Part shown: positions 34,239 to 43,442 of the stretch, in pieces
Layout: every line of letters begins with the position of its first letter
How positions within the stretch are numbered: position 1 is the stretch's first letter
From: Marivita hallyeonensis
Lineage (GTDB): Bacteria; Pseudomonadota; Alphaproteobacteria; Rhodobacterales; Rhodobacteraceae
DNA length: 64,000 bases
NCBI RefSeq assembly: GCF_900129875.1
Contig: NZ_FQXC01000001.1
Location: forward strand, 806,001-870,000
Reading direction: 5' to 3'
Program-made: the position numbers and the translations under genes
Notes under the pieces: generated by a model
What the model was told of the DNA's origin: nothing
Database searches by the model: none
The model's input: the letters and a program-made list of their open reading frames with translations, nothing else

Positions 34239-35179
34239 TGGACCGCGGAGCACTCATCGGCGGCGTGATCTTTGCGCTGTTGCTGGCGATGCCGGTTCTG
34301 TTGCCCATTGTCGGGGCGGAGTACCTGACCGGGTTGCTGATCAAGGCAATGCTCTTGGCGATTGCCGCGATCTCGCTTGATCTCATCATCGGACATGGCG
34401 GAATGGTCAGCCTCGGGCATGCGGCCTTCATCGGGGTGGGCGCCTATGCCACGGCCATCGGATTGGAAAGCGGGATCGAGGAAATCTTGGTACTTCTCGC
34501 GATCACGCTCGCTGTGACGGGTGGTCTTGCGCTTGTCACGGGCACGCTCGCCCTCCGCACGAGCGGCGTATATTTCCTGATGATCACGCTCGCATTCGGA
34601 CAGATGATCTATTTCACGCTGACCTCGCTCGCGGCGTATGGCGGCGACGATGGGCTGACACTCTGGTCACTCGCGACGTTTTTCGGCAGCGACATCGTGC
34701 AGGAAGGCGAAGGTCTCTACTTCTTCGTGTTCGCAGCCTTGTTCCTCACCTGGCTCGGCGTCTGGCGGATCAGCCAGTCGCGCTTTGGCCGGGTCTTGCG
34801 AGCTGCACGGGACAACCCGCAACGGGCTGAGGTCATGGGCTATCCAATCGCACGATACCAGTTGATCGCTTATGTCATCGCCGCCTGTATCGCTGGGGTC
34901 TCGGGCTTGCTCCTCGTCCAATATGCCGAGTTTGTCAGCCCTTCCATCGCCGCCTGGCAGCGCTCGGGCGATCTGATTGTGGCAGTTGTGCTGGGCGGGC
35001 TGGGGTCGCGCAACGGGGCCATTCTCGGGGCTTTCTTCATCGTCATCATGGAAGAATTCCTCAGTTCCATTTTCCATGAATGGCGTCTGATCTACGGCCC
35101 GCTTCTGGTGGTCCTGGTGCTCTACGCCAAGGGCGGTCTGAACGATCTACTTCACCCCAAATCGCGCGAGGCGTCATAG
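34235..35179 (+). CDS. ABC importer permease (LivM type)
   Basis: Second permease subunit, 314 residues. LivM features are LIIGHGGMVSLGHAAFIGVGAYA, TGTLALRTSGVYFLMITLAFGQM, the cytoplasmic coupling helix RVLRAARDNPQRAEVMGY, and GGLGSRNGAILGAFF. The start overlaps the LivH stop (ATGA); the neighbouring ATG at 34238 has the better ribosome-binding-site spacing. Confidence 0.92.
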   Translation: MMDRGALIGGVIFALLLAMPVLLPIVGAEYLTGLLIKAMLLAIAAISLDLIIGHGGMVSLGHAAFIGVGAYATAIGLESGIEEILVLLAITLAVTGGLALVTGTLALRTSGVYFLMITLAFGQMIYFTLTSLAAYGGDDGLTLWSLATFFGSDIVQEGEGLYFFVFAALFLTWLGVWRISQSRFGRVLRAARDNPQRAEVMGYPIARYQLIAYVIAACIAGVSGLLLVQYAEFVSPSIAAWQRSGDLIVAVVLGGLGSRNGAILGAFFIVIMEEFLSSIFHEWRLIYGPLLVVLVLYAKGGLNDLLHPKSREAS

Positions 35180-35182
35180 GCG

Positions 35183-35920
35183 ATGCTGGCGATCGAGCAT
35201 CTCTACAAGAGCTTTGGCGCGCTGCAGGTCAGCAAGGACATCTCGCTGTCCGTCGCGACGGGGCAATGCCATGCGGTGATCGGCCCGAACGGGGCGGGCA
35301 AGACGACGCTCATTCACCAGATCTCGGGCGTGTTGCGACAAGACTCGGGGCGTGTGCTGCTGGGCGGGCAGGACGTCTCGCACCTGTCGGTGTGGGAACG
35401 GGTGCAGGCCGGGCTGGGCCGCACGTTCCAGATCACTTCGGTCCTGCCGTCCTTTTCGGTACTGGAAAATGTCGCAACGGCCGTGCAGGCGAAAACAGGC
35501 TCCAGCCTGAAGTTCTTTGCCCGAGCGGCTGACGAGGCTGCCCTGAATGAAAAAGCACAGGCCACTCTGAGCCGTGTTGGTTTGGGAGACCGCATCGACC
35601 GACCTGCGGCGGACTTGTCCCATGGTGAGCTCCGTCTGCTGGAAATCGCCATTGCGCTCGCCGGATCACCGAAGTTCCTTCTGTTGGATGAGCCGATGGC
35701 GGGCCTTGGAAAGACCGAAAGCGCGGCGTTGATTGACCTTCTGAACGACCTCAGAAGCGACTTTCCGATGCTTCTGGTGGAGCATGACATGGACGCGGTG
35801 TTCCAGTTGGCCGACGAAGTGTCCGTCCTTGTGGAAGGTGAAATCGTCGCCCGTGGCACGCCATCCGAGGTCCGCGAAAACCCGCAGGCCCGCGCGGCGT
35901 ATCTTGGGGACGGGGCATGA
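35183..35920 (+). CDS. ABC importer ATP-binding protein (LivG type)
   Basis: Cytoplasmic ATPase of 245 residues. Walker A GPNGAGKTTL, the LivG-typical GLGRTFQITSVLPSFSVLENV Q-loop region, signature LSHGELRLLEIAIAL and Walker B FLLLDEPMAGL are visible. LSHGE replaces the usual LSGGQ, as is common in LivG proteins. It precedes the LivF-type ATPase with a 4-base overlap. Confidence 0.92.
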   Translation: MLAIEHLYKSFGALQVSKDISLSVATGQCHAVIGPNGAGKTTLIHQISGVLRQDSGRVLLGGQDVSHLSVWERVQAGLGRTFQITSVLPSFSVLENVATAVQAKTGSSLKFFARAADEAALNEKAQATLSRVGLGDRIDRPAADLSHGELRLLEIAIALAGSPKFLLLDEPMAGLGKTESAALIDLLNDLRSDFPMLLVEHDMDAVFQLADEVSVLVEGEIVARGTPSEVRENPQARAAYLGDGA

Positions 35921-36618
35921 GTCACATCGCGCGGATCGAAAACCTGCATGCCGGATATGGCCGGGCAGAGGTCTTGTTTGGCATCGACATGCAGGTGAGA
36001 CAAGGCGCGGTGACCACCTTGATGGGGCGCAACGGGATGGGCAAGTCCACCACCATCCGTTGCCTGATGGGTTTGCTCACGCCCCGAGAGGGGTCAATCC
36101 ATATCTCCGGGAAAGACATGACTGGCGCACCGCCGTTCAAGGTCGCACAAGCCGGGCTTGGGCTTGTGCCCGAAGGGCGGCAAGTGTTCCCGTCGCTCAG
36201 CGTGGTTGAAAACCTGCGCGCCACGGCCCGCCCGCGCGCGGATGGCTGGACCGAAGAGCGTATCTTCGAGGCTTTCCCGCGGCTGGCTGAGCGCAAGGGC
36301 CACTACGGGTTTCAGCTTTCTGGCGGCGAACAACAAATGCTGGCCATCGGACGCGCGCTGATGACCAATCCTGACCTGCTGGTGCTGGATGAGGCGACCG
36401 AGGGACTTGCCCCGCTCATCCGCGAAGAAATCTGGTCCATGCTGGACCGGCTGAAACAGACGGGCCTGTCGATCCTGCTCGTGGACAAGAACCTCGACGA
36501 GCTGGCACGGATTTCCGATCAGTATTACGTCATCGAAAAAGGCAAGATCGTCTGGTCCGGCGACGCCGCCGCCTTTGGCGCGGAGCGCACTAAAGTGGAA
36601 CAGTATCTGCACCTGTAG
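35917..36618 (+). CDS. ABC importer ATP-binding protein (LivF type)
   Basis: Second ATPase, 233 residues. It shows Walker A GRNGMGKSTTIRCLMG, the LivF pattern LGLVPEGRQVFPSLSVVENL, signature LSGGEQQMLAIGRALM and Walker B LLVLDEATEGLAP. It ends the plus-strand operon; the 410 bases that follow hold no recognisable gene. Confidence 0.92.
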   Translation: MSHIARIENLHAGYGRAEVLFGIDMQVRQGAVTTLMGRNGMGKSTTIRCLMGLLTPREGSIHISGKDMTGAPPFKVAQAGLGLVPEGRQVFPSLSVVENLRATARPRADGWTEERIFEAFPRLAERKGHYGFQLSGGEQQMLAIGRALMTNPDLLVLDEATEGLAPLIREEIWSMLDRLKQTGLSILLVDKNLDELARISDQYYVIEKGKIVWSGDAAAFGAERTKVEQYLHL

Positions 36619-37028
36619 CGAGGTTGCGGACGAGGGTATCGCGGCCACTTTTCTTTAAGGACGAACGGTTTCAGAAAGCGGCACATGGATGAGACCCTTG
36701 GTTTAGCCCATGCGCCGATTCGGCGTCAGGACAAGACCACCGAGAGGCCGCGTGTCGCGGAACGCGGGAGTTGGCAAACGTCGGTAGCACGCTTGTACTC
36801 GATTTCGAGCGGAAGAAGCATGAACGCTGGATCGTTCCCTGGTATCGTCTTCCGACCTCACCGCCATTGTGGAGTCGCAACGAATGCCTCCTTCGAGCGC
36901 CGCGCCACGGCATCGATCCAGACCGTTCAATGGGAGGATCGGGCCGCTCGCACTTCTTTGCAGACCCAGCATTCTGCGCATTGCTGACTCACATCGAGAG
37001 CGCTGTATTTGGTAGAACGGGCTGATCT
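36619..37028. other. Gene-free stretch left of the insertion sequence
   Basis: This 410-base region between the LivF-type gene and the left IS end has short open frames on both strands but no product that I recognise, and the codon pattern differs from neighbouring genes. It may be debris from earlier insertions. The last four bases, ATCT (37025-37028), recur two bases past the right IS repeat and may be a target duplication. Confidence 0.4.
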
Positions 37029-38557
37029 TGTTGAAAAACTTACGGTTGATCGAAGCATTAGTGGTGGATTCAATTCTTCCGAAGGTCCTGAGATTGAGTG
37101 ATGATGGATCGGAGGCAGGAGCGCAGGCGGTGTTGTTTCACGAGTTCTCGCCAGAAGACCACGTCTCGCATGATCACTTGGGACGGTCGATTGATCGGTA
37201 CGTCGAACTCAGCAAATTTCGCCCGCATCTGGTGGATTTCTACAGTTATACTGGCCGTTCCTTGGTCGATCCTGAACCTCTGATAAGAATGCTTTTTATG
37301 GATATCGCTTTGGCATCCGATCTGAGCGACGGCTTTGCGAAGAAGTGCATCTGAACCTCGCTTATCGCTGGTTTTGCCGCTTCGATCTCACGGACCGCAT
37401 CTTGGACCATTCGACATTCTCAAACAACAGGCACGGTCGATTCCGCGAGAGTGACCGCTTGTGCCATGTGTTCGAGATGACCGTTGCCCGCTGCATGGAA
37501 GAGGGTTTGGTCGGTGGCCAGGGCTTCGCGGTCGACGCCAGTTTGATCAGTGCCGTTGTTCAGACGCAAAACTCGAGCAATCCCGAGGATTGATCCGCCC
37601 ACGAGATCGATCCCGCTGACGCGCCGTGCGCGAGCATCTCAACGCTTTGGATGACGAAGCCTTCGGAGCGGCGACCACAGCCAGGCCCAAGTTCACCGCC
37701 CACGCCGATCCCGCAAGCCAATGGACGGCAGCCCGGAAAGGCCCTGCTTTTTTTTGCCTATCCCGAGAATTACCTCATCGATACGGACCAAGGTATCATC
37801 ATGGATGTGGATGCCAGCCGGTCAAACAAGACCGCTGAGGCGTACGCCATGCGCAAGATGCTCGACCGGACCGAAGACTGCTTCGGCCTGAAGCCGGAGT
37901 GGATTGCAGCAGATACGGCCTACGGGTCTTCCGACACTCTGGTCTGGCTGGCACTGAAGCGCTAAATCCTCCCCCTCATCCCGGTCTTCGACAAGGGTGA
38001 ACAGACCGACGGAACCTTCTCGCGCTCCGACTTCACATGGGATGATGAGAACGACCGGTATATCTTCCCGGGCGGCAAAGAGATGCGGCACACCTGGCGC
38101 ACCTATTCCGATCCAAAGCGGAATGCCCCGAGTTGGCGTTCCCGCAAGTATCGCGCGCGGAAGTCAGATTGCACGGGATGTGCGCTGAAAGCCAAATGCT
38201 GTCCGAACACATAGGCTCGCGCTATCCACCTTGAGAAATATGAGGTCGTCCGAAACTTCGTCCGCCAATGCACGGCTTCCGAGTTCAATTCGAAGGCTCA
38301 GGCGCGCGGCAAGAAGGTCGAGATGCTCTTTGCCCACTTCAAACATATCCTTTGCCTCGGACGGCTCCGATTACGCGGCCCATGCAGCGTTCAAGACGAA
38401 TTCATTCTCGCGGCAACCGCCCACAACCTCCGCAAACTGGCGAAGCTCAAGCCAATGGTCCCCGCCACGGGATGAAAGGCGGCTGAGACTTCCAAATCCA
38501 AGCGAATTCAAAGCCATAGCTTAAATAGAAGCGCCAAAATCAATGAGCTTTTCAACA
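37029..38557 (+). mobile_element. Decayed IS1182-type insertion sequence
   Basis: About 1.53 kb bounded by imperfect terminal inverted repeats: TGTTGAAAAACT (37029-37040) at the left and AGCTTTTCAACA (38546-38557) at the right, 11 of 12 positions matching. The enclosed transposase is broken (see its own entry), so the copy cannot move by itself. ATCT flanks both sides (37025-37028 and 38560-38563), a possible 4-base target duplication offset by two bases on the right. Confidence 0.7.
37098..38475 (+). pseudogene. IS1182/IS5-like transposase, frameshifted
   Basis: Reassembled across frames, the product is a DDE transposase of the IS1182 type: HEFSPEDHVSHDHLGRSIDR, RSERRLCEEVHLNLAYRW, EGLVGGQGFAVDASLI, WTAARKGPAFF, EWIAADTAYGSSD, GCALKAKCC and a C-terminal RLRLRGPCSVQDEFILAATA. 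Damage is extensive: one frameshift near the start, single-base losses near 37297 and 37620, one extra T in the T8 run near 37752, and in-frame stops at 37963-37965 (TAA) and 38212-38214 (TAG). The conserved acidic residues of the catalytic core can still be recognised. Confidence 0.85.
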
Positions 38558-38841
38558 CAATCTGGGACAAGGTCGCCGTTCGCTACAACGCAGAACTTAG
38601 AGCGGCACGAAATCGCGACAGGTCCAGCATGCGTATCCGTCTATGAGTTTAATGCTGACTGGAACAGCGGATATCGGGTTATCTACGATGAAATAATGGG
38701 GCCAAACGTGATGGGCATAGTTAGTCCCGAGCCAAATGCTTGTTTCATCGCTCCGCCAAAGCCATCTCTTTTTCCATCTACCAATCGCGGACTTTCAGTA
38801 CTTCGCGTTGGCTAATGCGGGCCAAGAGATCGTTTTGCATG
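38558..38841. other. Gene-free flank right of the insertion sequence
   Basis: This 284-base stretch lies between the IS end and the stop of the racemase gene. A 90-codon frame is open on the plus strand (starting at 38543 inside the IS end), but it has no recognisable similarity or ribosome-binding site, and its base composition is AT-richer than nearby genes. I do not call it a gene. Confidence 0.4.
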
Positions 38842-39546
38842 TCAGAGTTTAACAGATTGCTTGGTCTGTTCGATAGAGCGTGAACTTGCGCTGACCACCC
38901 CCAGACACAGTTGCACGGCAGCGACGACCGGATCAATGATGTGGGCCGGACTGGACGGCGAAATCTCAGATGCGATGGCCGTCATGCCACCGCAGCCCAG
39001 CACAATGCTTTGATGCGGGTCGGCTTCGAGTAACTGGTCAATTGTGTTCGTTATCCGTGGCAAGCTATGCCCGGCAGAGCTCAATTCAAGCACTGCCACA
39101 CCCGATGGATGTACCCCGTTGCATCTGTCCCAAAGGCCCATATTTCGGATGTTCTCCGCGATCACGGGCACCGACACGACCAAGGTTGTGACGACACTGA
39201 ACCGGCTGGCTGCAAGGCTTCCAGCTATACAGCCCGCTTCGCCAAGCCCGATGACGGGGACTGTGCCGCGTGCCCGCAACTCGCGTAGGCCCGTATCATC
39301 GAAACATCCGACAATAATCCCATCCGCACCTTGTGAGCGGGCCGTTTCGAAAAGACCAAACAAACCCGAAAGACAATCCTCGGCATCTTTGGGCCCTTGA
39401 ATGGCGGCAGGTCCAAGACTGTTTGTAAGCCCTTCCACCTTTGCCAACCCACCCACCGACAATTGTGCTGAAGCGACCATCTCATCGGTCATGCTTTGTG
39501 TCGCGTTTGGGTTCAGGATGCTGATCCTGATCGGTTCCCGGCTCAA
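38842..39546 (-). CDS. Asp/Glu/hydantoin racemase family protein
   Basis: Cytosolic racemase-like protein of 234 residues, cofactor-independent with two catalytic cysteines, one in GIIVGCFDDTG and one in VLGCGGMTAI. The N-terminus IRISILNPNATQSMTDEM matches the hydantoin-racemase group. Translation probably starts at a TTG (39546) whose bases overlap the stop of the preceding ATPase gene (TTGA), giving the usual family length. It ends the ABC importer operon, so it may racemise an imported amino acid, hydantoin or similar compound. Confidence 0.8.
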   Translation of the reverse strand: MSREPIRISILNPNATQSMTDEMVASAQLSVGGLAKVEGLTNSLGPAAIQGPKDAEDCLSGLFGLFETARSQGADGIIVGCFDDTGLRELRARGTVPVIGLGEAGCIAGSLAASRFSVVTTLVVSVPVIAENIRNMGLWDRCNGVHPSGVAVLELSSAGHSLPRITNTIDQLLEADPHQSIVLGCGGMTAIASEISPSSPAHIIDPVVAAVQLCLGVVSASSRSIEQTKQSVKL

Positions 39547-40565
39547 TTGCCTGCCCCCATCCTGTCTTTGCGCGCAGCCTCGCGTTTCGCATGGACGCAT
39601 CGCGCCCAGCGGTTTTCACCATCAGACCAGAGCGGAACAGGGCTGACCAAGCAGAGGTCTTCCGCGACGGCGCAGCGCGGCGCAAAGGCGCAGCCTTCGG
39701 GCAAGGCATTCAGCGGGGGCGGCGCTCCCGGAACCGCATCAAGTCGCGTGCCGGGCACCGCGCCAACAAGGTTGGCGGCCAGTAGACCCTTTGAATAGGG
39801 GTGGCGCGCGTCACGGATCACATCCTTTACCGAGCCTGTCTCAACGAAACTACCGGCGTACATAACAGCAAGACGGTCCGAAACCTCTACCGCGACGCCG
39901 ATGTCATGCGTTACAAAGATCACGCCCATACCCATCTCTTGCTGCAATTCACGCAACAAAAGCAGGATCTGGATCTGAACCGTTGCATCAAGCGCGGTGG
40001 TCGGTTCATCAGCCAGCAACAATTTCGGCCGACATGCGAGCGCAAGGGCGATCATCGCGCGTTGTCGCATACCACCTGACATCTCGTGCGGGTAATTTTC
40101 CAGCCGCTGCTTGGCAGAAGGGATGCGCACCAGCTCCAGCATTTCGAGGGCTCGTGCCATGGCATCCTGTTTGGATGCGCCTTCGTGGCGGATGACGGAT
40201 TCAGCAATCTGCTGTCCGATGGTGTAGACAGGATCGAGGGCCAGCGATGGGTCTTGAAAGATCATTGAAACGATGCCGCCGCGATGATCCGCGAGTCCCC
40301 GACCGGTCAAGCTCAGAACGTCTTGTCCGTCGATCTCGACCGTGCCGGTGATGGTTGCCTTTCGCTCTGGCAAAAGGCGAAGCAGTGTCTTGAGCGTGAC
40401 GCTCTTGCCCGATCCGCTTTCTCCAAGGATGCCCAGCACCTCGCCCGGTGCCAGATCGAAACTAACAGAGTTCACGGCGTGAACCGGCGGTGTGCCCGCG
40501 AACCGAACCGAAAGGTCGCGGACACGGATCAGCGACATATCCGACTGTGAGAAACCCGATGTCAT
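39543..40565 (-). CDS. Dipeptide/oligopeptide-type ABC importer ATPase (DppD-like)
   Basis: ATPase of 340 residues. It has Walker [17 protein letters not shown]-loop [16 protein letters not shown], signature [16 protein letters not shown], Walker [13 protein letters not shown], and the C-terminal Opp/Dpp extension with cysteines ([14 protein letters not shown]) that may hold an iron-sulphur cluster. The ATG at 40565 overlaps the stop of the second ATPase gene (ATGA). The longer upstream frame is antisense-like and ignored. Confidence 0.92.
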   Translation of the reverse strand: MTSGFSQSDMSLIRVRDLSVRFAGTPPVHAVNSVSFDLAPGEVLGILGESGSGKSVTLKTLLRLLPERKATITGTVEIDGQDVLSLTGRGLADHRGGIVSMIFQDPSLALDPVYTIGQQIAESVIRHEGASKQDAMARALEMLELVRIPSAKQRLENYPHEMSGGMRQRAMIALALACRPKLLLADEPTTALDATVQIQILLLLRELQQEMGMGVIFVTHDIGVAVEVSDRLAVMYAGSFVETGSVKDVIRDARHPYSKGLLAANLVGAVPGTRLDAVPGAPPPLNALPEGCAFAPRCAVAEDLCLVSPVPLWSDGENRWARCVHAKREAARKDRMGAGN

Positions 40566-41536
40566 GCCACATGCTCCTTGACGCTGTTGAGGTGGCACGC
40601 GGCGACATGGCTTCTGCCGACCGTGTAGGAGGGCGGGATCTGGGTCGAACAGGGTCCAAAGGCGCGCGCGCAGCGCGTATGAAACCGGCACCCCGAAGGC
40701 GGGTCGATTGGGTTGGGCGGATCACCTGCAAGAGGGGCTTCCATCGTGCGCTGATCCGGATCGAGCGACGGCATCGCTGCCAAAAGCGCCTCCGTATAGG
40801 GGTGACAAGGTGCGCCATAGAGGCTTTCTGCCGGACCGATCTCGGCCACTTCGCCCAGATACATGACCATGACCCGGTCCGAGATATGGCGTACGACGTT
40901 CAAGTCGTGACTGATAAACACATAGGTCAGACCGCGTTCGCGCCGGAGGTCCATTAAAAGATTCAGGACCTGCGCTTCGACTGACTTGTCTAGCGCCGAG
41001 ACCGCCTCGTCCAAGACGATGACCTGCGGATCGAATGCAAGTGCGCGTGCGATGTTCACTCGCTGGCGTTGCCCGCCAGACAATTCATGGGCATAGCGCC
41101 CACCAAAGCGGGCCGGGTCCAAACCAACACGATCCAACAGGTCTTGTGCCTTGCGGATCGCGTCAGATTGAGAGACGCCATGCACGGTCGGCCCAAAGGC
41201 CACAGCGTCAATCATTGTCATGCGCGGGTTGAGAGAGGCGAAACTGTCCTGAAACACCATCTGGACCTTGCTGCGAAATGCCTTGAGTGGCAGTTCCGGC
41301 CCCACCACTTTGCCTTCGTAGCGGACACTTCCCGAGTCAGGCTTGAGCAACTGCACCAAAAGCCGGGCAGTGGTGGATTTTCCGCAACCGCTTTCACCGA
41401 CAACACCCAGCGTTTCCCCGGGAGCCAGTTCGAAACTCACGTCATCGACCGCACGCACCACCTTGCGTGCCGCGCCAAAGCCACCGGCATTGAAATGCTT
41501 GACGAGGCTGTGGGCGGACAGGATCGGCGTGCTCAT
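40562..41536 (-). CDS. Dipeptide/oligopeptide-type ABC importer ATPase (DppF-like)
   Basis: Second ATPase, 324 residues. Walker A GVVGESGCGKSTTARLL, Q-loop MVFQDSFASLNPRMTM, signature ELSGGQRQRVNIARAL, Walker B VIVLDEAVSALDKSVEAQ, and the Dpp-type C-terminal CRFHTRCARAFGPC cysteine cluster are present. The ATG at 41536 overlaps the DppC-like permease stop (ATGA); the open frame further upstream covers the permease gene and is not coding. Confidence 0.92.
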   Translation of the reverse strand: MSTPILSAHSLVKHFNAGGFGAARKVVRAVDDVSFELAPGETLGVVGESGCGKSTTARLLVQLLKPDSGSVRYEGKVVGPELPLKAFRSKVQMVFQDSFASLNPRMTMIDAVAFGPTVHGVSQSDAIRKAQDLLDRVGLDPARFGGRYAHELSGGQRQRVNIARALAFDPQVIVLDEAVSALDKSVEAQVLNLLMDLRRERGLTYVFISHDLNVVRHISDRVMVMYLGEVAEIGPAESLYGAPCHPYTEALLAAMPSLDPDQRTMEAPLAGDPPNPIDPPSGCRFHTRCARAFGPCSTQIPPSYTVGRSHVAACHLNSVKEHVA

Positions 41537-42420
41537 TGCTTTACGTCCATGGCGGATCTCAGCCCGTCGCTGAGCATGTTGAACGAGATCGAGGTGAGAA
41601 AGATCATCACGCCCGGCAGTGCTGCCAGCCAGGGCTGGACATAGATCGCATTGCGCAATGTGTTGAGCATCAAACCCCACTCCGCGTTCGGCGGGCTGAC
41701 GCCTAGGCCTAAAAAAGACAGACCAGCGGCGAGGATCATCGACACGGAAATGAGGCTGGTGGCATAGACGAAGATCGGCCCCAGCACATTGCCCAGAACA
41801 TGTTGGCGCACGATTTGAAAACTGGATGCGCCACTGGCTTGTGCCGCCTCGATATATTCCAGCTTGCGGACCGAGGTCGTGACGCTTTCTGCCACGCGTG
41901 CAATCGGCGGGATGAACACAACAGTCAGCGAGAGCAACCCGTTCAAGATGCCCGCGCCCAGAGCACCCGAAATCGCGATTGCCAACAGAACAGATGGAAA
42001 TGCATAGAGCACATCCAGTGTGCGCATCGTGATCGTGTTGACCCAACCTCCGAGATAGCCTGCGGCAATCCCGATGGCAGAGCCGATGGCAAATGCGATG
42101 AGTACGGGTACGACGCCCATAAAAAGAGACAGGCGCGCTCCATAGATCAGACGGCTAAGCATGTCGCGACCCAATTCATCGGCGCCTAGCGGGTAACCTT
42201 CGGTGCCGATGGGCGAGAGGCGCTTGATCATACTCCCGTCCAGTGGATCGGCCGGCGCGATCCAGGGTGCAAATATCGCCATAAGAACCAATCCCGCGGC
42301 GACCAGCCCTGCGCAAACCGCCACCTTGTCGCGCAAGAAGCGGGTCCAGACTGATCGCCAGTAGCCATGAGACCTCTCGATCTTGGCTAATTCTGTAATG
42401 TTTGCAGCGGTATCAGGCAT
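41533..42420 (-). CDS. Dipeptide-type ABC importer permease (DppC-like)
   Basis: Permease of 295 residues with six predicted helices. The N-terminal part ends the first helix with IFAPWIAPADPLDGSMIKRLSPIG and continues YPLGADELGRDMLSRLIYGARLSL, which is typical of DppC/OppC. The inner-membrane-protein coupling motif lies in EAAQASGASSFQIVRQHVLGN. Two bases separate it from the DppB-like permease. Confidence 0.93.
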   Translation of the reverse strand: MPDTAANITELAKIERSHGYWRSVWTRFLRDKVAVCAGLVAAGLVLMAIFAPWIAPADPLDGSMIKRLSPIGTEGYPLGADELGRDMLSRLIYGARLSLFMGVVPVLIAFAIGSAIGIAAGYLGGWVNTITMRTLDVLYAFPSVLLAIAISGALGAGILNGLLSLTVVFIPPIARVAESVTTSVRKLEYIEAAQASGASSFQIVRQHVLGNVLGPIFVYATSLISVSMILAAGLSFLGLGVSPPNAEWGLMLNTLRNAIYVQPWLAALPGVMIFLTSISFNMLSDGLRSAMDVKQ

Positions 42421-42422
42421 TC

Positions 42423-43376
42423 TCAGCCCCTCTGCAAACGTGGATCAAGCGAGGTCTGCGCCACGTCTACCAACAGGTTGAGGATCACGAAGAACATCGC
42501 CAGCACGAGGATCGTGCCTTGCAAGAGCGGCAGATCACGTTGAAAGATGGCTTGCCCCAGAAGGAAACCCGTACCCGGCCATGAAAACACCGTCTCGATC
42601 AGGATCGACCCACCCAGCAGATAGCCCAGTTGCAGCCCCATCACCGCAAGGGCGGTGGGGGCCGCGTTCTTGATCACATGTGCCAGCACGCCGCGATCGA
42701 GAAGCCCCTTTGCACGCAAGCCCGAAACGAATTCCTGTTGAAGGATGTCCGCCACCAGCGCACGAACCGTTCGGGCGACGATACCCATCGGGATGACAGA
42801 CATCGTGACGGCCGGAAGGATGAGGTATTGCATGTGCTCCCAATCCCAGACCCATTGGCTTGATCCGCCAGGACCTGCTCCCGTCGCGGGCAGCCAGCGC
42901 AGCTCGACCGAGAAAATAATGACCATCACCATCCCCAGCCAATAGTGCGGCACAGAGACACCGATCACTGAGATCGCCGTGGCCAGCTTGTCGATCCAAC
43001 TGTCACGGAAATAACCCGCGACAAAGCCGAAGAGCCCGCCCAAAACAAAGCCAATGATGGTTGCGGTGATCGCAAGGATCAGGGTGTTGCCAACAGCGTT
43101 GAACACTTCGGACGCCACAGGCCGTCCGGTGGCGATCGAATTGCCAAGATCGCCTTGTAGAGCCAGCCCGAGCCACCGCAAAAACTGTTCGGGGTACGAG
43201 CGGTCGAAGCCGTAGATGGCCATCATCTGTTCCTGCAATTCGACCGAGGCATCCGGTGGGAGGATTGAGACCAGAGGATCGCCGGGCGAAATGTGGACGA
43301 GGGCAAAGCATACCAGCGAAACGCCCAGCATGATGGGTAAGGTATAAAGCACTCTGCGCAAGACGAAGGAAAGCAT
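42423..43376 (-). CDS. Dipeptide-type ABC importer permease (DppB-like)
   Basis: Permease of 317 residues starting MLSFVLRRVLYTLPIMLGVS, followed by LVHISPGDPLVSIL, a DppB hallmark. The coupling segment is EFVSGLRAKGLLDRGVLAHVIKNA. It lies 66 bases downstream of the binding-protein gene in the same operon. Confidence 0.93.
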   Translation of the reverse strand: MLSFVLRRVLYTLPIMLGVSLVCFALVHISPGDPLVSILPPDASVELQEQMMAIYGFDRSYPEQFLRWLGLALQGDLGNSIATGRPVASEVFNAVGNTLILAITATIIGFVLGGLFGFVAGYFRDSWIDKLATAISVIGVSVPHYWLGMVMVIIFSVELRWLPATGAGPGGSSQWVWDWEHMQYLILPAVTMSVIPMGIVARTVRALVADILQQEFVSGLRAKGLLDRGVLAHVIKNAAPTALAVMGLQLGYLLGGSILIETVFSWPGTGFLLGQAIFQRDLPLLQGTILVLAMFFVILNLLVDVAQTSLDPRLQRG

Positions 43377-43442
43377 GAGTCTGATGGCCTGTGAGAAAAA
43401 GGGACCGTCCTGACACCAGGGCGATCCCGTGGGTGTTACGCG

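Noticed and set aside
40562-42046. Dipeptide-importer ATPase extended to 494 residues
   Set aside because: The extension is the other frame of the DppC-like permease; the ATPase begins MSTPILSAH at 41536, overlapping the permease stop as in the other gene pairs.
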